Assembly: GCA_037951165.1 (NCBI GenBank)
Contig: JBBDHG010000151.1
Coordinates: 744,001-808,000, forward strand
Source: Lophius americanus
Lineage: Eukaryota > Chordata > Actinopteri > Lophiiformes > Lophiidae
Reading direction: 5' to 3'
DNA: 64,000 bases
A program made the position numbers and the translations under genes. This document shows, in pieces, positions 33,687-44,480 of this stretch (position 1 is its first letter; each line of letters starts with the position of its first letter). The notes under the pieces are model-generated. The model ran no database searches, was not told where the DNA came from, and was given only the letters and a program-made list of their open reading frames with translations.

Positions 33687-34095
33687 TGGGTTTAGTGCCT
33701 CTATGATATAATGAATTGGCTTTAGTGCCTCTTTGATGTAATGAATGGCTTTAGTGCCTCTTTGATGGAATGAATGGCTTTAGTGCCTCTATGACGTAAT
33801 GACATTGCTGTAATGCATCTGTAACAAGGACGTGGCTGTGGTACCCCTTTGATGAAATGTCTTGGGTCCATCACCTCTGTATGATGTAATGATTGAGGGT
33901 GTAGTGCCTCTGTAACATATAGACACGGTTCTATATCTCTGTGACGTCATCACCTGGTTCTGGAGGCTCTATGAAGTATGGGCGCGGCTCTATGGTGAAA
34001 TGATGTGGTATTAGTTATAATGACCCGGCTCTAGTTCCTCCGTGATGTAAATGTGTGTCTCTAACGCCTCTGTGATGTCATAACATGACACTAGC
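33687..34095 (+). repeat. Degenerate 29-30-bp minisatellite
   Basis: The first four units are clear: GGCTTTAGTGCCTCTTTGAT + GTAATGAAT with 0-4 changes each (33687-33805). Later units become degenerate but keep 'GCCTCTGTGATGTAATGA'-like cores through 34090. The unit core resembles that of the 18.1-kb array (CTNTGTGAYRTRTAA). Confidence 0.85.
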
Positions 34096-34539
34096 AGAAA
34101 GCCCACCCAGTTCTTGGAAGGCTCACTTGAAACAGCTCTTAACTGTTTCATCTTTGAACCAGCACCTGGTTCCTTCTACTTGAAGAGGGGCTTCAGAGTT
34201 CTCAGAACCTGAGCCAAGCTTCTGCAGCTTTGAGTATTTTAGACTCATCGTCTGAGGAAAAATCTACCGGTGATTTCTGACAGACTGTCAGCTCACTTGA
34301 TTCAGCTCTTAAATCATGATTGTTTACCCAAACCTCTCCCATAAATTCACATCACCTCGTATCTGCTCTCACTCAAATCCCTTCATTTAATTCATCTCCA
34401 TTTGCTCGTCTTTTCTCTCTCCTTTTTTTTTTATCATGCAATTCCCTTCTATTTTAACGTCCTGTCTTTTCACAGCCTCGTCATGTATAATTTCTTTTGA
34501 ATGTTCCTCGTGTATTATTTTTGACTTCATTCTCTGTGT
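34096..34539. other. Unassigned, no gene seen
   Basis: Pyrimidine-rich from 34320 to 34500, possibly part of a LINE 3' UTR that ends at about 34600. Confidence 0.4.
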
Positions 34540-34600
34540 CCGTGGAACACTTTGAACCGTGTCTGGATGGTGCCATACAAATAAACTTACCTTTGAACAG
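34540..34600 (+). mobile_element. LINE/SINE 3'-tail-like fragment
   Basis: GGAACACTTTGAACCGTGTC followed by GGTGCCATACAAATAAACTT resembles the 'CTTTGAA...AAGGTGCTATATAAATAAACTT' terminus of fish LINEs and their SINEs. Short match only. Confidence 0.4.
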
Positions 34601-35521
34601 CGTGAAATTGAATCTTTTAGTCAGTGATAACTCATTTTCTCCTGTTGTGTCAAAAAATCCCCCCAAAATACAAAAAAACTCTGGAAGCTATTTGTCAGGC
34701 ACAGTATGTCGGTGCTGCCGGACCATCACAAACGAATAAACAGCCGATATGTCTCCAACCCGATGGGTCCACCTCCCTGCAGCAGTTCCACAAAGAAATC
34801 AAAGTTAATACAAAAAAAAGATTGGAATGAACATTTCCACCTGTTTCAGAGCAGCGGTGGTTTGTTTTTTGATTCTTGCAGGCGTTGACGCAGAATTTAT
34901 GGCACGACTTTACGAACAAGACCTTCTAAAAAGGGTAAATTAATTATTTATACTCTGTTTATTAAGTAGGTTATTAACATTCTATAACTCATTAATAATC
35001 AGCTATAAATCATTAGATTAAAAAGCATGGCAGTGACTTGTTTCTTGCCAAATTATGAGCTCAGTTTCGTCTATGCTGTTCAGCCTGAGGTTTGTTCCTG
35101 GTTTCTTTGTTTTCTCCGTCAGCCAGCATCCTTGTTGTTAACTGGGTGGTTTCAAATACCTGAAAGGACTCTGCAACCCAACATTAATACTATCGCCGGT
35201 TAAGTTGTTGATGCAAGTGCAGCAGTAAATAGGTTTTGAAAATAGTGAACCCGCATTTGTGGAATAATATGTTATAACTTGTTTAGTATAATTTATCATT
35301 TATAGTGTTTACAACCTCATTAATAAAGCAAATCGCAATCTTTGTAAAGGCACTCTTGTTAAAAAGAAGTCAGGCGTCTACATTTTGTCATTTCCTGCTG
35401 TTGGTGTTATTATTTGGCTGTCATACTTTTATTCCTTTTACTTTTCTTTTCTCTGGATCTTATTTTAGTTTCATTCTTAATTGCTCTCTTGACTTTTATG
35501 TATGTCACTGTTTCTATTTTA
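34601..35521. other. Unassigned, no gene seen
   Basis: No recognisable feature. AT-rich. Confidence 0.4.
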
Positions 35522-35696
35522 TCCATTCATTATCCGTGACCGGTTCTCATGTTCAGGGTCGCGGGGGGGTTGGAGTTGATCCCCAACACTGGGTGAGAGA
35601 CAGGGTTCATTCTGGATGAGTCTCCGGTTCACCACAGGGCCGACACACAGGGACAGACAACAAATCATGCACACATTCACTCCTACAGGTGACTTA
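35522..35696 (+). repeat. Teleost dispersed repeat (R family), left part
   Basis: CATTCATTATCCGTGACCGG, 'CAGGGTCGCGGGGGGGTTGG', 'GGTTCACCACAGGGCCGACA' and 'CACACAGGGACAGACAACAA' match the start of the repeat also seen at 5.83 and 40.41 kb. It is interrupted at 35697 by a MITE and resumes with ATTTAGAGTCACCAATTCAC at 36097-36118. Confidence 0.7.
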
Positions 35697-36097
35697 GGCT
35701 ACGTTCACACTGCAGGTCTTAAAGCTCAATTCAAATTTTTTCGCGGAGATCCGATTTTTTTGCGTGTTTATCACATTATAATTTAAATGCGACGGCCATC
35801 AGACTCCAGTGTGAACAGTCGACGGACCTGAAGTGACCCGCATGACCACAATAAGACTTGACGTCACAAGCAGCACGCTGTGCTCACGCAAGTTATTAGG
35901 GATGCTACACATGTCAGAGTGTTTGTATCAATTTTGAAGTTGTTTACATATGATAATGCCGTGTACAGCATCCTCCGGCGCAGAATTCTGACGTCTGTCT
36001 CACTTCAATGGCATAAAAGTCGGATGAAATGCGACATGACCGTTCCGACTGAGTTTGCTTTGAAAACTATCAGATATGTATCCAGTGTGAACGTAAA
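35697..36097 (+). mobile_element. hAT-like MITE with inverted ends
   Basis: The left end CTACGTTCACACTG at 35699 is complementary to CAGTGTGAACGTA at 36083-36095. The body has no coding frame and fits the roughly 400-bp MITE class common in fish. Flanks TGACTTAG and AAATTTAG are compatible with a decayed 8-bp hAT target duplication (5 of 8 match). It sits inside an older R-family repeat. Confidence 0.75.
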
Positions 36098-36194
36098 TTT
36101 AGAGTCACCAATTCACCTTTCTGATTATTCATTTTTATATTCCAATAGCCACTCCTTTTATTAGACCATATTTCCATGAATTTTACAGATTTTT

Positions 36195-36285
36195 AATTAT
36201 CTAATTTTTACTGTTTTGTTTTTTTTGTAATATTTTGTTGTGTTTGCATTAAAAGTGCTATGTAAATTAAGTTTATTTGAAAGTA
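36195..36285 (+). mobile_element. Possible LINE/SINE 3' tail
   Basis: GCATTAAAAGTGCTATGTAA followed by ATTAAGTTTATTTGAAAGT resembles the 'AAGTGCTATATAAATAAAGTTTATT' terminus of fish LINEs. No coding part was found upstream. Confidence 0.3.
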
Positions 36286-36517
36286 AATATCGAGCACATA
36301 CTCAGAAGAAAAGTTCTGATCTGCAGTACCTTGCCACCTGATAAATGGAGGTCCAACTTCACTTTCCTCTCCTTTCTGTTTTGGTGTTTACAAATATAAA
36401 CAAACAGATCCGTAGTCCTAGCTAAACAGTCAGTGTGCTATTCTACGGATCAAATTTAGTTGGTTTTATTGCAGATAAAAGTTTGAATGTGAATTTTATC
36501 TATGAAAGATTATACTT

Positions 36518-36790
36518 CTATCTGCCACAACATTTGACCCAATGACCGCCATGAAGGCAGTTAGCGGATAATCGTGAAGATGATGTGCTGGAAGAAAGAA
36601 AAAATGGGCAAAAAAAAAGGATCTGAAAGGGCTTAAAAGTTATATTAAGATCAAAATCTCAAGAACTGCTGGCTTTAATGGGTGTTGTCGGGCTGTTAGT
36701 ACAGACTTAAGCGGTCTAAATGCTTACTTAGCAGCAAAAAGACGACCTAGACAGTATTAGGCAGGTGGATTTATTGTTTCGACTGAATAC
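36518..36790 (+). mobile_element. T1 Tc1-like transposon, internal deletion derivative
   Basis: The left part GCCACAACATTTGACCCAAT (about 36522) matches the T1 terminus. 'GATGTGCTGGAAGAAAGAAA', 'AAAAAGGATCTGAAAGGGC' and 'TCTCAAGAACTGCTGGC' match the N-terminal transposase region, and AGTATTAGGCAGGTGG at 36753-36768 is the right end. About 1 kb of internal sequence is missing. The transposase cannot be made, but both ends persist. Confidence 0.75.
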
Positions 36791-37038
36791 TGACTTGATC
36801 AGGGCACCAAGCGACTCACCATATCTCCAGAAAGTTTGCCTGCCCAGAGGACATTTCAGCGGAGCTTCGTTTGAACCTTGGACATTTTTTCTTGTCAGAA
36901 TAAAGAAAACCTATCTTGATGGTTCCTTCTTGTGTTCTGAACCCACCAGAGGGTTTGCATGTTCTTCCTTGATCTTGGTTGCATGTAGTGTTTAAACGGA
37001 TTCCCCTCACTTTATTCCATAAAAGCCTACTACCGACA

Positions 37039-37103
37039 TCATGAAAGTGGCCTGGGTCGGATATGAAAAAAAATCTGATTTGTGCTGTTCACAACACAAA
37101 TCT
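37039..37103 (-). mobile_element. hAT-like MITE body fragment
   Basis: ATGAAAGTGGCCTGGGTCGG followed by ATCTGATTTGTGCTGTTCAC is the reverse complement of the body of the MITE type seen at 24.5 kb. Ends not visible. Confidence 0.5.
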
Positions 37104-37130
37104 TGTGTCGTGAAAACACAAAAACAACAC

Positions 37131-37220
37131 AACGGTACGTCCAACGGTACGTCCAACGGTACGTCCAACGGTACGTCCAACGGTACGTCCAACGGTACGT
37201 CCAACGGTACGTCCAACGGT
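37131..37220. repeat. 12-bp minisatellite, 7.5 perfect copies
   Basis: The unit AACGGTACGTCC is repeated without a single change from 37131, ending in AACGGT at 37220. Because 12 is a multiple of three, all frames stay open; one reads (NGTS)n and the complementary strand (DVPL)n. The surrounding open frame of 138 codons (37041-37457) has no other coding signal, so I do not call it a gene. Confidence 0.95.
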
Positions 37221-38289
37221 AATGGTACCGTTGGGCGCCCATGTGTTTCTAAATATCTGTCTCTTAGAAGCTTTCTTAAAGTCTACATTGCGTTTATATT
37301 TTCAATCTTTTCATCATCTTCCATCCAGCAGATGAAGACGATAATAAGCAGACAATGCTGCTTATTAACACAAAAGCGTCAGACACAATGGCAGAAAAAG
37401 GTTGAATCTGCATTTCAACATGAAATCGAATCACAAACACTTTTAGTGTTGCAGTAGAAAAAACACTGCTTCTGAAGCGATAAGTCCATCTTCTGAACCC
37501 TAATATGCCATCTCTGTAAAACACCGCATTCTTTATTCACAAAGGATTTGGTTCACTTTCTCAGCCGCCGTCAATAGCTCTCCTTTCCCTTCCTCTCGTC
37601 CCCCTGTCGCTCTACAGCTCATCTCGGTTCTCCCTAAGCTTCAGGGCGCATCGTTCCTAGAGACTGGAATCGTATTTGGAGATTTAGAAGTTGGCGGATT
37701 AGAGAAGGCAGTGTTGTCTCTGGTGGCTGTTCCCTTTTGCGGAGCAGGCCCAAAAATAAAGGTCCAAAACCGCCCGAGGATGAAAGAAACAATCCATCAT
37801 ACGGGCTGGAAAACCCAACTCGTGGTCAGTTACACTGATGTGTATGTGTACTCTGTGTCCACGTGTGCAAGGATGCGTCTTCCGACTCAGCCGGTGTGAA
37901 ATACAACTCCTGGCGTTTGTGCCAAACTGAGTGTGCATCTCAGAGGATTTACTGGAATCCAGTCTTGGATCAAGCGAGATTCGGACAGAAATTGTCTTCT
38001 GAAGACGGGATATTCACAAAATCGGGTTCCTTAGCACAAACACGGTTTGTTTTCTTTCTCGCTGTATATATGTGAAGTTCATTCTGACAAATAAGTTGAT
38101 GTAGGATATATTCAATTTCCCCCAAACCATCTTCATCTTACTCAGGGGTAAGTGGGTATCAAATTTGAAAATGTTCAATGGAATGGATTTTTAGTTATCG
38201 CCTTAACATGAAGGATCCTTTTCGGAAATAGTAATAAGAAAAGGTTTAATTTCTCAATGTAACTGTTTTACTTTAACTGAATACTACAA
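37221..38289. other. Unassigned, no gene seen
   Basis: No feature recognised. 38100-38240 contains a faint family X-like phrase (TTAGTTATCGCCTTAACATG). Confidence 0.4.
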
Positions 38290-38740
38290 TCTCAAAATTG
38301 ATGCCTAACCAGATTCCACCTTCTGACGGCATTCTTGACGGATCTGAGCCCATTCCTCAGGGGCATAAGCCTCCATTCCTGGAATACAAGCTGAAACTTT
38401 TTCCAAATCTCACAAGAGATTTTCAATTTGAGCCAAGTCAGGTAACTATTATAGCCACAATAGAAGGTTCCGGGAATTCTTGTGAAACAAAGTCCTGGAG
38501 GTCGGCAAAAAATTGTTGACTTTCAGAACGTGAAATGATGCCCAAGCTTGCTCATGGCGTCGCATTTTCTTTTCTTATTTGCCGTTACTTGATGGAACCC
38601 ATACTCTCCCGCATACAGACACACCGCCCCAAAAGTTACAATCTCTTATCATCACTCCATAGAACAGCATCCCAAAACTTTCTATGTCTCATCTAAATGT
38701 GACATTTCACGCATTTGATGCACCTCTTAGAGTTGGCTCA
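38290..38740 (-). mobile_element. Tc1-like transposon remnant, minus strand
   Basis: Minus-strand reading of 38740-38640 contains a 'CCCAAGACTTTTGGGA...GTGGAGTGATGA'-like stretch (plus strand CACTCCATAGAACAGCATCC and CAAAACTTTC), corresponding to the block before 'W(S/T)DE'. 38510-38290 (minus) reads as the 3' part with GAGGAATGGGCTCAGATCCG. It is strongly decayed, with the order consistent with one element. Confidence 0.55.
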
Positions 38741-40407
38741 GATAATTATTTTTTTTTGCAAATAAATAATGTATCGTCAGCATATACTTCTTGAAACAGG
38801 AGGATATATTCACTTATAAAAGTAGGTATAATAAAGAACATACGATCTGCACAGGCCTTAAATGTATAGAAAGAAGAAGTTGGACTGATTTTTACACACC
38901 AGATGCTACTTCCGCCACGCGACAGATGGGATGTATGGAGTCTTAACAAGCTACTCACAGTTCTATCTGGTCAGCCGTCACAACATCACACATGGAATAA
39001 TACCAACACCCACAGCCAACTTGTGCCAGATATTTTGGACTCAAAAAAGCCTCACAACGTTCCATACCGTCTGCCTTACATTTTATTCTATAAGATCACT
39101 TCAAATGAAAACAACCATCCTCAATAAATCAATCAGCATTATATTTCAGGAGGGATTTCATTCTGCTGGGGGCTCCTGCGACTATTCAAACACACATCAG
39201 GCTGCTCAGAGTTAGCGGCGTCAACCAAGCAGCTTTTCTGTAGCAGTCAAGGATTAAGCACCTTCCTTTAGGCCACGTCACATTTTTTTTATGGGTGTTA
39301 TTCGAGAGAGAACGCTTCTCATGTATTTTTTAAACCCCGTGTCAGGCGTCTTATTGGCATCCCTCTACAATCCTGGCAACTTCTAGAGGCAACAACATTT
39401 TGCCTAATGATTTGGTTTTCTTCGCACAAAAAAATATCACATCATTAAGAGAGCCGGGAGATATTCACTAGACGTATTGTATATTACCTAATTAAGGGGT
39501 TACACCATGGTTTTATATCAATAGAATGAAGGTTCGGTTTCATGCAAAACAGGTTTTAAAGTCTTAAATATTCTAGATATCCTCAGCAGACTCAGGTAGC
39601 AGAAGAGACTGTCGTGGGTCGGCCCCTAATTTTGATATTTACATCCGTTTAAGAGCGCAATCGGAATAAAAATACCCAATACAAGCACCTTAAACACATT
39701 AAAAATTCAAATCCGATTTCATTTAGTTGCTGATGCTTTGGAAAAACCTTTTCCTCATCCAATCGAAATAAAGAATTGTTGTATTTTCTGTCAGCATTCT
39801 TTGTGCACGAGCAGAAAGAACGTTATCCTACCACCCAGTGCTCTTACTGGACATGCAAGAAGAAAGATCGGGTGGTAGGATAGTCTAAAACTAGGCTTAC
39901 GCTCTGAATCCCCTGCTTTGTGCGATTAATGCCGTAATTGAACTCCTCAAATTCAATTTCAAGATATGTCCGAAAAAAAATCATATGCAAAAACCATAAG
40001 CAAAAACCACTGGAAAACTCTGAAGACACGTGTTAGACGGGTAAATCAACAACAACGAAAGTGGATCAGGTTTCCACCAGCTTCCTGTAACAAAGCAATC
40101 GAGGAAGTTGACACTTTGAAAATGAAGTCGGGTCATGTGGTGGGTCTGGGGTTTCAAAATGAATCATGCAACGTGATGGGGAGTCTTTTTAATGTACTGG
40201 ACTTTTAAGACGATGGTGAATCCACCTCTTTGCTCCACAGCTATTTGGTAGAAGGCTCCAGAATGTCAACACAAAAGCTGCCATACTGGTTGGCTGATTG
40301 GTCAGTCTTATTTGGCAATTTAGACTGACTAATTTTCTTGTGTGTTTGCGAAGAGAGAGAGAGAGAGAGGGAGACAAAATTAACATTTTTCTGAAAATGG
40401 CGTCATA
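38741..40407. other. Unassigned; small family X piece at 39.89-39.98 kb
   Basis: No gene seen. 39895-39980 contains AATTGAACTCCTCAAATTCA, a reversed family X module B, and 38865-38900 has a weak module A. The rest is AT-rich and unassigned. Confidence 0.4.
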
Positions 40408-40590
40408 CATTCATTATTCTTAACCATTTATCCTGTAGGGTCGCGGAGGCTGGAGCCTATCCTAGCTGGCATTGCGCAAGATGTGGGGTACACCCTGCAC
40501 ACATCCCAAGTTTGTCGCACAGAGGTGGACAACATTTCACACTTATAATCACTTTTAGGGTCCATTTAGAGTCACCACTGTAAACAGAGT
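40408..40590 (+). repeat. Teleost dispersed repeat (R family), fragment
   Basis: CATTCATTATTCTTAACCAT, 'TCCTGTAGGGTCGCGGAGGC' and 'TGGAGCCTATCCTAGCTGGC', then 'GGGGTACACCCTGCACACAT' and TTTAGAGTCACCACTG match the same repeat as 5.83 and 35.52 kb. It is the copy closest to the remembered consensus at its left end. Confidence 0.7.
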
Positions 40591-41035
40591 GGTTGCAGAC
40601 AGTATTTCTGCAACAATATCTGCCTATTAAGCAGAATATTGGAGCGCTTCCAGCGGTTCTTGATCACTTTCTGACATTCCAAAATAAATTAAAATAGTTA
40701 TTTTAACCAACAGTGGTCATTTCTCAAATCCCAGTGGGCTTACTGTGTTTAGTTCCTGAGGGGATCCATATGCAGGAAGGATTGGAGCTACATTTTGGCC
40801 TACACTACTTTACATAGCTACTGAACTAAAATAGTAGAAAAACAGACATTTGTCACAACGTTCACCATGGAACTTGTTAAGGACGAATCAGTTCCAGCAG
40901 AATTATATATAGATTTAAGTTTAATCAAGTGTAAGACTAAAACTATATCTTTAGATAGGAAATGGTCAAAATTGATGCTCCAGCTGAACCTCACCAGGTA
41001 CCAATTATATGATGGTATAAAGTATATATAAATGT
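40591..41035. other. Unassigned, no gene seen
   Basis: AT-rich, nothing recognised. Confidence 0.4.
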
Positions 41036-41215
41036 ATACAGGTTCGTATTTGCATTTGAGGGTGCAAAATGGCCTTTTAAGGTATGTACAATGGGTATAA
41101 ATATGTTCCTTTGTTCAGAGGTAAAGTTTTTGTGCCTTTCTGGGGTACCAATGGAGCGACAAAGAACTTGTACCCGGTCCATCCCTGTACCTGTATACAT
41201 CCTTCTGGATTCGTT
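41036..41215 (+). repeat. GTACC-type dispersed repeat fragment
   Basis: Phrases like TTGAGGGTGCAAAATGG, TTTTAAGGTATGTACAATGG, TTTGTTCAGAGGTAAAGTTT and TGCCTTTCTGGGGTACCAAT are typical of a fish non-autonomous repeat rich in GGTACA/TGTACC. No ends were delimited, and family naming is uncertain. Confidence 0.45.
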
Positions 41216-41286
41216 TATATCTCAACATCCATACCCATTCTTACACTCATTCTGTGTTCTCCCCTTTGGGTATGGATGGTGGGAAA

Positions 41287-41311
41287 TAGGGTTAGGGGGT
41301 TAGGGTTAGTC
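41287..41311 (+). repeat. Short telomere-like TTAGGG run
   Basis: About four imperfect TTAGGG units (TAGGGTTAGGGGGTTAGGGT). Too short to be a fusion scar with any certainty. Confidence 0.6.
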
Positions 41312-44079
41312 CTGAAACTGCAGACTCCTGGGCTGCAGCTAAACCCTTCTCCACTGCATTTCAGATTTGGGTACATATTGTCAGTCTTACAATGATCCAG
41401 TCAGCTATTATGGATGACCGTATACATACGTAACCCAGATGTTCTGACGATTGCTGTATGCAAACATTGGATATCATTCCATCCAAACAGTTGACCTGAA
41501 ATCTTGAATCGGAATGAAGAAAAGTTTCCATCTAACCACTGCTTCTGACTGAACATTAGAGTCTGGAAAGAGCAGGTGTCAAATATGCATCACTGTTTTA
41601 GCAGCCAGGCACAGAGGAGGCGAGATTACAGCAGGAAACAATGAGTGACAGATTCAGACTGAGAGCTAAAAGGTCCCCTGTGACGTTATTTCACCAGAGC
41701 TTACACTCTACACTCCAACACAACACAGATGTAAACCAGCCGTTTCTCACAATACCTTCACTTTTTAGTTCCCTGAGTTTTTTCTGACCTTGGAAGGCTC
41801 ACAGCTGTTCAGATCTTATGTAATATGAAGGAATGGAAACTAATTAGATGGCTGTTGAGGTTTTTTCCAGAAGTCAATTAGTCCCCAAGCTCCATCTTGA
41901 ACTCCAAGCATCTACACACTCAAATGTGCGCTGGTACGCACATTTATAAATGCTTTTGCAACCGAAGGGAGGAGGGAGAAGTTGTACGGTGTACCTGGGT
42001 AGAGCCACGTATGTAGAATAGACAATTATCTCGTGTCTGTTGTGGTGTCAGAGGTAGGAACATCTGCAGTATGCAACACGTGTTCTGCGAGGGTTCAGAG
42101 AGGGAGAGCAAGCTTTTAGTTTGAACACAACAAGACGACTGTGGAATATAAATCATGTGTTTTTGTTGTCGAACCGTAACCTCAAAAACTCTCAAATGTG
42201 AATAAACTGCAGATTGGGAACTTCTTCAAAAAGATTTTGTGAGGTTATTGTCGCTTATGTGTATCAGTGTGGCTCCTGAGTGAAAGGACTGCCGACAAAA
42301 AGGTCTTTATTTTTATAGGCTACTAATTTAGTCTTGTGTCAAATGCTAGATATTATACTCTTTCTTTGAGTCCGTCTAGTCTTATTATGAACAGAGAATA
42401 CCTTCAATATTGATGTCACAGCATAGAGCGTGGCTCCACAGCGCCCCCTTTTTATTAACTGTGTTGCCATGTCAATGCAGCTAACTATGCTATACAGGAG
42501 GTTTTTAGCGTTTTGATAGGCTGGAATATTCACAAAACTTTTCGGGGGTCACTACACAGACGATGATGATGATGATTTTAAGGGAGGGGGGTGGCAAAAT
42601 GGCTCTATAGCGCCCTCTGCAAAATTTTACAGGAAGCTGCCCTCGCTCTCTGTTACACAGAAAAATATGAAAGATGTAAGATGTCTATCTTAACAGGAAA
42701 TCGACCATTTTGATCGTAGCGGTATTTTTGCTGCTATTTATGAGTGTCGTACTTATGCAAACTCGTCCCCGAGATTTGACCCAACCAATGTGATTATACC
42801 ATGAACGTACATCATAGTTAAGTCCATGCTATCAGTTTCTTTCCAAAAATGGATGCCATTAAGTTACTTACACAACCCAGCACTCAAAGGCAATACCACA
42901 TACAAAGAAGAAGAATACACAAACATGCAAACAACCAGAGGCGAGGACAACCGGCAGAAACAGCCTGAGCGCCGCATAAAATCGAAATCACTGTACACTT
43001 TGTCATTCAGAGCGCCATGAGGCAAAGAAGCATGAATTCACAGAAAACAAAAAGTTGCACCTCTGAAGCCACATCACCATAACCTCGCTTCCCGCTGACG
43101 CAACCCGACAACATGCGCGGAGGAAGCGATGGAAAGCATCAGACAGGGCGTTCTGGACCACAGTAGCAGCATGGGCATGTGTAATGCGTGTTGAAGGCTG
43201 TCTTTGGAAGCACATACAAGGATGGATATGTGGCAGCTTGAGGGCTTGTGATCCGTCTTCCACTGTCAAGACTTATAAATACCTGAGATCTGACGCTTCC
43301 CGGACACTGATAATGCCCGACAAATGTTTGCAAGGCACAAAAGAACACACCTGCAATGATCGCATCACAAAAGTGCAATTTGTTCAAAAAGCACCTGCAC
43401 ATGAAGCCACAGAGACAAGGCCCTCAGAGGCCATTTTTGTTTCAAAAAAACGCACACTTTGATACAATTTGATGCAATTTTTCAGAGGAGATGGGGTTCA
43501 GTCATTGCAAATTGACTGATCAATCTTCATAATTGCCCTTGGTGCTGAAACAGATGTTTTCCCCTCCTCTGCACGCTTAAAATGGGCCCATCTGTATTCT
43601 GCACCACCTGCATTCAAAACATAAATCTACACTCATGTGTCCCGTTTCTCTACTTTTAAGAGAAGTCTGGGCCGTAACAGTAAAAGCGAACAGTCCTCTC
43701 TTATCGAGCCAATCCTCAGTATATCCAAACTAATGATGTGGCGCAAATGAAGAGATGTAATAGCGCCTCTTTTTCACAGGCTGTGTGTCAATGCAGTTGC
43801 CACGCTGTCTAATTAGTGCTGTCGCCGATGCCACTTCGATGGCAGTTGTCTTTAACTGTTTAAGAGTGCGAATGTGACTGGAGTGGGGAGTCGGAGGAAT
43901 TATTCCAAATCTGTCACCGCCCAAACTGTGGTGCTCAAACTTTTAAGGGGGTACGATCAAATTGCTCTCAGGCTGCAGCCGTGCCAGTTACCATTTACTG
44001 GTTCTAATGTTGTGGCTTATTGTTCAATATGACCTCTTTCATAATTTGTGACACTGTAATATAATAATGTTTCTGATGC
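41312..44079. other. Unassigned, no gene seen
   Basis: No exon, RNA gene or well-defined transposon was recognised across 2.8 kb. 42541-42600 has a GATGAT run and a G-rich tract. GCGCCCCC/GCGCCCTC motifs at 42440 and 42611 recall a fish repeat but are too short to call. Confidence 0.4.
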
Positions 44080-44480
44080 TAGGGGAGGGGGCTATATCTG
44101 CAAAAGATTTTCAGGCTATCATTTCTCAACATTTAATCTGGTTTTTGTCCAAAATCGACTCAAGGAGATTTACTTTGTATATGTTGTATATTACTCTAAT
44201 ACGTTCTACTGAGTAGGAGACGCTTCCACCCAAAAACACATTTGTATTCATAGAATGGATCAACTTGAGGAGATTTTTAAAGTAAATATCCTATGTTTTA
44301 CTCTAGAAGTTCATATTTTACTCAACAGGGGGAGCATTTCTTTTTTCATAATGAAAAACACGGTTTTTCAGAAATAACTTGCATATTCAATATGAGGAGT
44401 CAAATCATGAGGATTGGGTGCGTTTCAGGAATAGCTTTTGTTTTATTTATGCAGACATGTGACTCAAGGATCCACTTAAT
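44080..44480 (+). repeat. Family X copy, modules C and B
   Basis: ATTTTCAGGCTATCATTTCT, 'AAAATCGACTCAAGGAGATT', TTCATATTTTACTCAACAGG, 'GAAAAACACGGTTTTTCAGA' and 'CAATATGAGGAGTCAAATCA' follow the C then B order of the reference copy. Modules E, D and A are absent on the left. Confidence 0.65.

Noticed and set aside
33687..34095. CRISPR-like or protein repeat array
   Set aside because: Head-to-tail 29-30-bp units without unique spacers, stops in all frames, progressive degeneration typical of minisatellites.
37131..37220. CRISPR-like array
   Set aside because: Units are contiguous 12-mers without spacers, in vertebrate DNA.
37041..37457. 138-codon frame with (NGTS)n repeat, possible secreted repeat protein
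   Set aside because: The repeat is a 12-bp minisatellite next to a MITE fragment. The frame is kept open by the unit length, and no signal peptide or conserved flank is seen.
41287..41311. Interstitial telomere marking a chromosome fusion
   Set aside because: Only about four imperfect TTAGGG units; this occurs by chance or by repair and is not evidence of fusion.
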